This document shows, piece by piece, positions 39,401 to 51,400 of a DNA stretch of 64,000 bases. The notes beneath the pieces are model-generated. The model ran no database searches. It was not told where the DNA came from and saw only the letters and a list, made by a program, of their open reading frames with translations. Both the position numbers and the translations under genes were made by a program. The DNA comes from Plazaster borealis (taxonomy: Eukaryota; Echinodermata; Asteroidea; Forcipulatida; Labidiasteridae), in assembly GCA_021014325.1 (NCBI GenBank), contig CM037459.1, positions 11,007,501 through 11,071,500 on the forward strand, read 5' to 3'. Each line of letters starts with the position of its first letter. Position 1 is the first letter of the stretch.

Positions 39401-42400
39401 CTCCTGGCAAACCCAGTCAAATGTTACATGAACCTGGACAAGTATGTGGAGCACAAACGCCTTGAGGACAATTCAAATCCCCCAGTTTTTACCTCAAATA
39501 CAACATACAAAATCAGCACAAATTAGTCTAGTTTTCAGGCATGAAAGTCTTTCTCAGGCATCTGAAAGCACACAACTCTATGCAACAAGGGTGTTTTGGG
39601 GTGGGTTTTTGTGTTTTTTCTTTCTTTCTTTCATTATTTTCTTGTGACTTTGATGACCAATTGAGCCCAAATTTTCACAGGTGAGAAAACTGGTCTTTTA
39701 CAATGACCAAAAGTATACCTCGCCTTTAATAGACTTTTCAGGCTATTTAATTTTAAAAAATGCTGATTTTTCTGAAAGCCCAAACAATGCATGAAACAAT
39801 GTAAAACAGTTTAGCTTTATCAAGGATCTGTGGTTGCAACGAAAATAAGTAATGGTGATTAGGGGATCTTCGTAATTGTTATTATTATTTATTGTTTTAC
39901 TATGAAAATACTTCAGACGGAACTCCAGAGGAAAGGTACTGATACAGTATTAACTTTATAAACAGGGAGCTTTTAGACTGAATTTCTTTGTTTTCTATTT
40001 CCTTGAAAAAACAAATTTAAGAAGCCTCAAAAATGTAAATAATAATAAATAGTCTTATATACATGTAGCGCACGGATCTACCAACAAAGTACTCAAGGCA
40101 CTTGAAGAAACAGAAACATTTTCGGACAGGTTTTGAAGCTTTTTTTATTACGAGACCAATTTAACCCTTAAGGGTTTACGAGGTGCTGCAGCCCATTCAT
40201 CAGCCACTGCCAGAAACACCAGGGCAAACCCCTTCTCTTTATATCGATAACTGTAACTGGTTTGTTTACGTGCATTACACAGTACACAGGACCTACGGCT
40301 TTAGATCCCATCCGAGGACGAGGCAATAATGATTTTGAGTCTTGCTTAAGGACACAGGTGTAACAACCGGGACTCGAACCCAAACTCTGCTGATCAGAAA
40401 CACCAGGGCCCAATTCCATAGAACTGCTTAAGCACAAAAAGTAGGTAAGCACAACAAAATCATGCTTTCCAGAACAAGGTTACCAGCCAAAATACAATGT
40501 CACATGTAATTTTTTTCTGACTATATTCCTGCTTATATTTGCCAAGCAGAAAGATGTTAAGCACTATTGTCTGCTTAAGCAGCTCTATAAAATTGGGCCC
40601 AGAGCTTGGGTCTGGTGCTCTTGACCTCTCAGCCACGACACGCCATTATAGACAACATACTTTGGCTACCACAAAGGCTTTCCAATAAACAAACCCACAA
40701 ATCATTTAAATGAAGTACTCATTTTGATGTGACGCAAATTTGAATCAACTTGCACTAATCCCATTATCCGATGTCACTTACCAATGATAGCATTGTTTCC
40801 CCCAAGTTCCAGGATGCAACGCCCAAATCTTCCCTGCACTATTGTCCCAACCTTCTGTCCAACCTTTCATCATAAAAAGAAAATAAATAAATAATAACAT
40901 TATTTACATATTAGGTAAATATTCTCCATTAATTTACACAGGAACAAAAAGTTTTAACTTGTTTGTCAACTTATAGTAACATTGATAGTGCCAACTTTAA
41001 AAACATTTGTTTTTTAAAGGCACTGAAAACGTTTGGTAATTGTCAAAGACCAGTGTTCTCACTTGGTGTATCCCAACATATGCATAAAATAACAAGCCTG
41101 TGAAAATTTGGGCTCAATTGGTCATCGAAGTTGCAAATGAAAATGATGAAAGAAAAAACACCCTTGTTGTACAAATTTGTGTGCTTTCAGATAGGAATAA
41201 AATGCTTCTTGCAAGAAGTCTTTTATTATTTTAGGGAGAAATTACCTCTTTCTCAAAAACTCTGTTACTTCAGAGGGAGTCATTTCTCACAATGTTTTAT
41301 ACTATCAACAGCTCTCTGTTGGTCGTTACCAAGTCAGTTTTTATGCTAATATATATTTTGAGTAATTACCAAATGTGTACAGTGCCTTTAAACATTCATT
41401 GATTAAAAACCAGACACTTTGCTGCCTGTGCATAATAATAATAAAAATGCATGGGAATTGCTTCCAGGTGTGAAAACACTTTAAGAGGTGACAGAGACAA
41501 ATTTGCAATGGCAAAAAATCCATTAAGGGGAGAATAATTAGGAATTTGTAAGCCAAGGAAACAATTGCCAACAGGCTATTTTAAGGCATCGTACACGTCT
41601 GGTAATTACTCAAAATATCTATTAGCATAAAAACTGACTTGGTACCGAGCAACAGAGAGCTGTTGATAGTATAAAACATTGTGAGAAATGACTCCCTCTG
41701 AAGTAACGTAGTTTTTTAGAAAGAGGTAATTTCTCACTAAAATAATAAAAACTTCTTGCAAGAAGTTTTTATTCCAATCAGAAAACACACAAATTTGTAC
41801 AACAAGGGTGTTTTTTCTTTCATCATTTTCTTGCAACTTCGATGACCAATTGAGCCCAAATTTTCACAGGCTTGTTATTTTATGCATATGTTGGGATACA
41901 CCAAATAAGAACACTGGTCTTTAACAATTACCAAACGTGTACGATGCCTTTAAAAGAGTATGCAAAAGAAGCAGTTTTATGTGTGTATCTGGAAAAAGCT
42001 AGAGTGGATCAAAAGTGCATGTTCTTGAGCAAAGAACTGCTTTGACCTTTGAATGGGTGTTAAGATGTTGCTCCCTGATTGGACAGGTAGTGCAAGTAAG
42101 ATAACCCAGCCCACCTGTCATGGAAGACGAGGGATTTATGCTGGTTCAAATATGCTATATATGGTTCAAAGCAGAGACCCATTGCTTACAGGTTTCCTCT
42201 GGCTTCCAAGCTGCAGTGATACAATTTGCTTTTGAGGCACCATTTTCACAAAGAGCCACCTATTTAGTTTCATTTTAAAGGGTCTGTAGTCTGTATACAT
42301 ATGTTTGGTGATGACTCTGAAAATTAATGGCAATACAAACTTACATGGTAAGAAGTACAGCAGCTTTGGATAGTATGAGGCATTTTGAGAAACTTTTCAA

Positions 42401-45400
42401 TTCGAAGTACTGCGGTTATGGAAAAAGATCACTTTTTATCCCCAAAAATTTGAATAGCTGAGAAGCATTACTGCAGTATCATTTCTCAGATTGTGTATTC
42501 CAATTGCAGATTATTCTTCCTGCGTGGACATAAATACTACAGATTTTTGGCAACATCTCAAAAAAGCTACCATCTTTTGAAATGAACTGTTCACAGGTTA
42601 GTTTTATGGTATTATCTAGAACTATGTAGGATTGAAACAAACAGTGGGTTCCAATTACCAAACGTATACAATCCCATTAAACTGTGCTTAGTTTAAAATT
42701 TTGCCATTTAAGACCTTTCATAACATTCTGTAAAAGTTTGAACTTTCCATAGACTATAAATAATTTCTTAGCTAATTGCCATAAGTAATTAGTCAAAGTA
42801 TGTATCTCTTTGTGAAACCTCAAGAGTGAGATGACCTACTAGTAAGCCCATCTCAATAACATGTTTTTACATAGGAAAGGGATATAATGTCAGGTGATCA
42901 CATGCACACTGACAAAGGTGGCTCTTCATGAAACCCAAAAAAACCACGATTTGACGTACATCGATGCTCTTCTGTTGCAACGTATTTCATGCATCTTTAG
43001 GGATGTGTGAAAACAAAAATGCAGTTATTTAGATTTATGCCCCTTCCCGTATTAATCAATACTTTGTCATTTGAAGATATATGGCTCTTTGTGAAAACAG
43101 TGATGAAACGACTAACTATTTTAAGTAATTTAACAAATTCTAACCTAATATGTTCTTGGTTTGTTTTGTTCCAAACTACAACACCAATGTGACGCAAACT
43201 TTCAAATTAAACAATATATGATGATGTAATAATGATGTATACATAATATATGATGATGTATACAGCGCCCTCTGGTAACAAGTTTAAAATGAATGATATC
43301 TCCGGTACGATATGACATTACAAATGTTTGCTTACAGATCCGAACTTGTTACACGTTCTTAACTCTGTGATGACCCCTTTATGACATTTTGCATCCCGTT
43401 CGAACAGAAAGTTTACACAAAATACACTATCAATTTCATATTTTTGGCAACTGAAATGATCTTCTTAGGTCAAGGTTACAATCACTATCTCTAGTTTTTG
43501 GGGTCTTTTCTTCTTCTTCTTTCTAAGCCTCAATTAGTGCGTATCAGCCCGCAATTAGTGCGTAGTGGCCCGATACCCTAGCTTGAGCATTGGGAGGACC
43601 CTGGTATTATATGTACATTGTGTAGGTACAAGGAGAATGAACGAACTCTGCTTACACACATGCATGTACATGTATGCATTCATGTAATGTCCTTTGTTCA
43701 CACAAGCAGAAGCATGTACATGTATGCATTTATGTAATGTCCTGTGACAGTATGGGACTGGCAGCAGGGATATGTGTGGACTGGTCCCCTGTCTTTATCT
43801 GCAAGGATAAAGACAGGCACTGGTCTTAAAAAAATAAAAAAAAATGGTTTCATTGGATAGACATACATGCAAATAATGTAACTACCAGACTGACAGAGAT
43901 ACCATATAGAGAAAGGGAGATACTGTGGTATAGAACTTTCTATTGCAACGTCACAGCCCAAGTTGTTGTCAACCAAGGTTGCAAAACTATTTTTTTTACT
44001 ACTTTGAAATACTTACGGCAGTGCTTCCAGTGAATGAAACAATAGGAACAGATTCATCATGACCCATTGCGCCTCTAAATAAGATGAAAGACAAGACATG
44101 AATAGAATAAAACATACAAATTGTATTTAGTCAAACTATTAAATAGTAAAATAGGTTGTTAGTCATTTCTTTCTAGGATGTTCAGACGATGGGGTTGAAT
44201 GGTCTGGACATGCCTTTAATCCAGTTTCTCCCTGGTCATTGGGCCGATAACATTCCTTTAATCTTCCTCAGCTCCCTGGGGAGTATACAGCCACGAGCTG
44301 CCGTGGCGCTCCAAAGGCTCCAATACCTCTACCCTCGCAGGTACCCATTTTTACCCCCTGGGTGAAGAGAAGCAAGTATAGTAATTAAAGCATCTTGCTC
44401 AAGGACACAAGTGTCACGACCGGGACTCGAACCCACAGCCCGATGACTTCACCACCAGAACTTGAATTCCTAATTCTAAACCCCTCGGCCATGACACCCC
44501 TACTCAGACCCGACAGTCATGGTTAGATAACAAGTCATTAACGTCATCTCATAACACATTCACTTTTACATAACTTCCCTACTGACTCATTAAAGGCACT
44601 GTACACGTTTGGTAATTACTCAAAATATACATATTAGCATAAAAACTGACTTGGTAACAAGCAACGGAGAGCTGTTGATAGTATAAAACATTTTGAGAAA
44701 CGACTCCCTCTGAAAAACGTAGTTTTGAGAAAGAGGTAATTTCTCACTAAAATAATAAAAACTTCTTGCAAGAAGTTTTTATTCCTATCTGAAAGCACAC
44801 AATTTGTACATCAAGGGTGTTTTTTCTTTCATCATTTTCTTGCAACATCGATGACCAATTGAGCCCCAAAACAGCCTTGTTATTTTATGCATATGTTGAG
44901 ATACACCGAATGAGAACACTGTCTTTGACAATTACCAAACGTGTAGGATGCCTTTAATATCATGAGAAATGTCAGACGAACGATGTGATTTCATGGTTTT
45001 AGCCTGAGGCAGTGTCTCATCTAGAGAGCTGTCTAGCCATCCATCAAACAGCCTAGAGGAGGGATTTTGGGTGGTTTTGGACGACCGGTCAGATGGCTAC
45101 GCAAACTCCAGCGCAATTAGTTACCTGTTTTATTTTTTATTTTGACCAATCGAATTTGGTTTGACAAGTTTTTGGAAAAACTAGAAATAACTCAACAATT
45201 GAGAGAAACCATGGTACACAATATACTGTTGTTCTGGTGAATTTTCAAGGAGAGTGAATTCGACTTCACATAACATCCACACATTTCCAGGGGGAAATGT
45301 GAACGACCTCTTTACAATCCTAATAATCCCTTAATACTACAGTCCTTGCCAGGAGTGTCTGGCTGTCTTGTTGATATCCTGTTTTGAACATGAACACACT

Positions 45401-48400
45401 AATTATACTTTGCAATGTCATTTGTTGATAAAAGGTTTTAATGTAAACAATTTCTACATTGTGCTTGTGATTTTTCAGCAAAGTTGGATATTCTATTGTT
45501 TTCCCAGAACCAGGCTAACAAAAATTGAGAAAAAAATATTGCATAAATCCACTGAATTTAAAGGTGTCGTACACGTTTAGTAATGACTCAAAACAAATAT
45601 TAGCATAAAAACTGACTTGGTAACAAGCAACGGAGAGCTGTTGATAGTATAAAACATTGTAGGAAACAACTACCTCTGAAGTAACGTAGTTTTTGAGAAA
45701 GAGGTAATTTCTCACTAAAATAATAAAAACTTCTTGCAAGAACTTCTTGCAAGAAGTTTTTATTCCTATCTGAAAGCACTCAAATTTGTACAACAAGGGT
45801 GTTGGGATACACCAAGTGAGAACACTGGTCTTTGACAATTTCCAAACCCGCCGGACCAATCCACTGGTTCAATCTGCATCTAAAGGGTCCCCAGAATTTG
45901 TTATTGTTTTAAAATGAGAATAGTCGCAAGTGTGTGTGGGTAATTTGTTTTCCCTTGGCGGCAGGATGGATTTTTTTTTCATCTGACGCCATTCGCATTT
46001 ATTTTTCTTTCTTTGGTATGATATGTCACTTGTAATTGTTTAGATTTACAAAAATAACAAAGCATTTGAAACACGACATGCCAATTTGTCCGGAATAACA
46101 TATATCAGTCAAGTGATTTTTTCCCCTTTTCAAGGGATTGCCGGACAAATAAAGAAAGTACTAAATTTGAATAGAAAAAACACGGATAGCACGTTTCTCA
46201 CTAACATTGTTTTCAATGAATATGCTTGAAACCAGAAAATGCACCGACCAGATCCAAACGCATGTCATCAGGTGTTGCTTTCTTTCAAAAAGGCCTGCAA
46301 TCGTATACCCTTTCCAAATTACACATCACATTTATGTGACACCACTTTCGCAAAACCCATAAGATTATCGGTCGGATGTGGGATGTATAGGTAGCACTGC
46401 TCAGGAATGTTTTCTTCAACATCAGCAGTATTATTACTAAAAACAAAGATTCATGCCGACGATGTACATGCATAGCAAACACTCAGTTCATTGTCTACAA
46501 GAGGGAGGAGCATCACTGAAAAACCACAATCCAGACTCAAGTGATTTGTGGGATTAAAATTGTCTTTTAGCCCTTTGAAGTTACAGAAATTTTTCCAGTA
46601 AAATTAGAAGATTGATATGGATAAAAAATGTGTCTATCTCTGTGTTTTAAGGCACACGGAGGCTTGGTTTGTAAAGCTCAGAGCTTCCGGGGGCTACTCC
46701 CTGGATCCCCACGGGGGCTTCACCCGTGGACCCAACCCATTAAATTTCTTTGAACCTCTTAATACATAATCCTAAGTAAGCCGTTCTGTAAGCAGTTTTG
46801 TAATGACAAAATAGGGAGACCGCCAACATTAGGGCTAGATGGCTCATTTGGTAGAGCGCCGACACGTTAATCCGGAGGTCGCAGGTCCAAATCCCGCTCT
46901 AGTAAATTTGTATTTGTTCAACCCAAAACCATATTTTATAAGTTTATTATTTCTGTCAGCTTGGCAACGATAACGAAGTAAATCACCTTCCAAAATTAGA
47001 AAGTAGTTCTCAAAAGAATAAAAACTGTTACCCTATGTCTGCTCCACCACACATTAAGGTCATAACTGCTGGATGGACTTTATTCTCTGCAAGGACGGAT
47101 TGAATCACCCTGAAATAAAAAATATCAAATTATTATCTTGAATCAGTTATCATGGTTACAGGATTCTAGAGGGCCAAGTATCATGGCGCTGTTTACCTAT
47201 CCTGAACATCTGACGTCACACTTCGAGGCTCCTGAATAACGCCAGATACCTGCCTTGAGCGCCTGGCCGGATCCTGCCAGATGTACCTTTGACCTCGAAT
47301 CCATTTCACATGGAGATTCGCAGTCAATTCACACGTAAATAAACACAAATTACATAGTGAATAAAACAACATTACAATAAACCTGCATACGTAAAAACAT
47401 TATGCACACGCTGCATGCAGACGATCGGAAGTGCAAGCTGACAAACTACATCACCTCGGACCAATCATAACACGGTATGGAAAGCTTACGTCACTGCACG
47501 TTTATCTAATGAAATCATTGTATCCAATGAAATTATTGTATCCAATAAAATCATTGTATCCAATGAAATCATTGTATCCAATGAAATCATTGTATCCAAT
47601 GAAATCATTGAGGCTGTCAGACCAGTGCCTGTCTTTATCCTTGCGGATAAAGACAGGGGACCAGTCTACTGTTTACCCTAAGTGCAAAATGAGGCCTGAA
47701 GACGACAAAAAACACTCAGATTGAATATAGCATATTTGTAAGGTTAGCAGGAGTTTAAAATGAAAAAAAAAATGGCACGTTATGTTTTAAAGAAAAAGTA
47801 GAGTTGATAACTATTTTTAAAAAAGGGACCAGTTATCAATAGTATCAATCCTCCAGAAAAGTATTTCTTTCTGTGAAACAAGGGTGGAATTTTTTCATTA
47901 TTTTCTCCCAACTCAAATGACCTGTTGAGCATAAACTTTCACAGGTTTGTTTTGTTCATGTATATGTTGGAATGCACAAAGTGTGGATACTGGTCTTTGA
48001 CAATATTAACAATGTATAAGGCGCATCTGAATACCTTGCAAATGACCATAGCTTATTTTGATTGCCACAGTCGAAATAAGCCCAATATGATCAGGCACAA
48101 AATCATAGCGTTTGCGCAAGCATAAGCTGAAGCAAAAGCTGAAGCATGACCACCAAATTTGATTTATTTTTCACAGACCTTGGTTACCGATACATGTATG
48201 TTTAACCCTAACGGCACCAAATCCATCAAAATCAATCGGTGGAATATGGTTGATTTTGTAAGATTTGGTACACCACCAGATTGAAACATTTGGTTGATTT
48301 TGGTGGAGTTGGTTTTTTCAGCTATTGTAAAGTTGGTCCTTTAGCCATTTCAAACCACTGCTTGATTTGGTAGAGTTGGTCTTTTTGTGTTGAATTGAAT

Positions 48401-51400
48401 GCAGTGTTAGGCCCTACACTATACCATGTACATTGTACGTATACATGTACTATACTGCAATGTAGTCTGTGATACTGTGTACTTCATCAAATACTAGTTT
48501 TATGCATACTACAGTACACACATTCCTGACATTTATTTAGGGATCAGTAAATAAACAATGCATGTATTATAGCTCAATACAATGACTTGGGTACTGCATG
48601 TACTTTTTATACACTTGCATTGTGTTCTATTGTTTATTAGGGTCGCCAGTTCCATTCATAGCCCTAAGTTTGTTCAATTCAATCAACATTTATTTCAGTT
48701 GGTTGATTGTGATGGATTCAGTACTTTAACAACCAGTAGTGACACTAGAGTTTGAAGCCTACTGTACCAAGTCCATCAAAATACTCCAAAATGTTAGTGA
48801 TTGATTCTGATGGATTCAGTACATATGCAAAAAATAAATTGGTTGATTATGATGGATTCAGTACAGTTGCATATTTACTGTCTCTCAATTGATTGATTTT
48901 GGCGGATTTGGTATGGTTTCTAGCCAAAACACCTAGGGAGTTAGGGTTAATATATTGATAACAGGAATTACATAAACGCTCCAGATTTTCGGCAATATCT
49001 CAAAAACGCTACCACCTTTTGAAATGAAATTTTCACAAGTTGGTTTTATGGTATATATCTACAACTATATAGGATTGAAACAAACAGTGGGTTCCAATTA
49101 CTAAACGTATACAATCCCTTTCAAACTAATTGGTGATTTTGTGTGGTCAGCTGTAGCTAGGGTGCAGATGCACAGGGTTTTAAACAGGCATCCAAATGAA
49201 GTCTGTAAAAAACAAAAGAGAAAGTGCCAGGCACAGCAAGACTTTGTACTGTGTTTTTCTAATTTTCAACTCTTAAAGTGTCTACACTGTAACTCATAGC
49301 TGTGTGTTGAGAGAGTTACAACAACATCCTATAAGAAGCCATTTTCAGTAGTAAAAAAAAAAACACATGTGCCGCACAGGGTGCCAGACTAGACTGCACA
49401 TTGAATTGTGCTACATTTGGGAACAAAAATGGCACCTAGCAACCACGTGACCAAAGAAAACTGGTCCCTCCATGTCGCAACTCTCGCAAAACATGGCTAT
49501 GCTGTAACTTTATGAACTATCCTTTTGTTTTCTGCCCGGTTCAAACATTTGTTCATCGTTAAGTTATTCTATGCATTCCTTTTTGTACAAATGTCAAATT
49601 CAAAACGCAAAAATTATCATGTTACTCTTTCTTAAAACACAGTAATTTTAAATATCTTAATCTCTATTAACTTTGAAGTAAAACCTTATTTGTTATTCAT
49701 GAACTCTGGAAGAAAGTTCAATTTAACAGGGACAGAGAAATGTCCCATTATATTTAATGGTTTTGAGGTATTATTAAGCCAGAGTGCTTACACAGTAACT
49801 TATTTGTATTCGGAACTAAGCTACTCTTCTTATCAAGTCCATTCACCAATATTGATGTTCAAAACACAAGTAAAAAAACTATTTATTCAATTATGCATTT
49901 TAGTGCATATGGAACATGTTTGAAATTTACAACTCCATTACAGTTTCTAAGGTTGAATCTACAATCATAAAAGTTCAAAGCAATTAATACATGATTTATT
50001 TCATGATTTATTTCAGTAACCCTAATCCATAGCGAGTTACTTGAAAATTTCATGAATCTTTAAGTTTCTAGTAAAAACAACATCAAACTCAAAGTTTTAG
50101 TATCATTACCTAAGGATACTGACATTTTGAGTTCTGAGCTCATTACCCCCCCCCCCCACACCAATATGTAGGCTCTGATAATACTGGGCTGGGGAAAAAA
50201 ATTGCCAATGCAATTAATCAAAATCCATCAAAAGGCAATGGTGAAGTTTGGCCGACATGAGCTAAAAACTTATTACACACTTGTCCAGTAAACGTCTAGT
50301 AAAACTCTCAAATGGAATTTGCTGGGCTAGTACTTAGTGGTTAGAGGCAGAATGTCAGCTAAGGAACTTAATATTCATTCATATCCTAACCTTTGACCTC
50401 CCTCCAGGATGAAGCACCTTGATTATAGAAGTGACTTGAAATACCCGCGACCTTTGATATTGTTGCTGCCCACACACGTACTGTACAGTGAGCAGAGTTG
50501 GTTGCAGTTTCACATAATACTATCAAAGCCTATTATTTGGTTTTACACATACACTGATGGTTTACACTTTCCCCAAGTCCATTGAAGAAAAAAAACAACA
50601 CAGGCATATTACTCGGGTGGGATTCGAACCCACAGCTTTTGCCATTCCATCGCAGCTTGCTGCCACATACAAGGGGTAGGGGTATAGGCTTCAAATGAAA
50701 GTATAAAGCCAAGAATTTGAAGCATTCATGAATAAATATTTTTAGTTATTACAGTTTGTTGATTGTAACCAACCCACTGAGGAGACACTTTGTTTTCACA
50801 AGGAAGATTTTAACCACTTCAGGTTGGTAGACAAAACAAATTTCCGTGCCCACCTTCTGTATTATTTTTCAGAACTTTTTGGAGCTTCTGGAGTGATTGT
50901 TTTCCTTGAAAAATGTCATTGCCACAATGAAACCATGACTCGACAAAGGAAAGACACCAAAGGTTCCCACAATAAGCACTGGGACTTGATGTTGTCTTGT
51001 GAGAAAATATGAGTGGGCACTCACTGTGATTCGCAGGACCTCTGCCGTAAGCCACGGCCGATAATCTGCATGGTATGCTGGAATCTCGGAATGCTCGAAC
51101 TTACCTCCCAGGACAAACACAAAGATTAACAGTGGTGGCAGCCTGTCCATTTTTGTATGCCATATTTGTACAACAGGACAAAGGTCTGGATTCGGGGATT
51201 TACACCCGTTTCACCCACACAAAGAGGACAGATGGTGGTCAGAAATAATTTAAAATTCGTGTGGGGTAATTGGGTCATTCCAATTCCAGGCCTTTGTCCT
51301 TTTGTGGGAGAAGACGATTATGTGGCATCCAGAGGATTCCACCGTTTCGTTTCATTTTATTTCAGCTCAATGCAGGTAAAGTCTGAGCGGACTGAGATTC

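Noticed and set aside
46829..46905. tRNA-Asn gene
   Set aside because: A and B boxes and a GTT loop are present, but acceptor ends do not pair and a second copy shares a non-tRNA tail, so a SINE is preferred.
47431..47724. Plus-strand ORF with MKSLYP repeats
   Set aside because: It is the translated 18-bp minisatellite.
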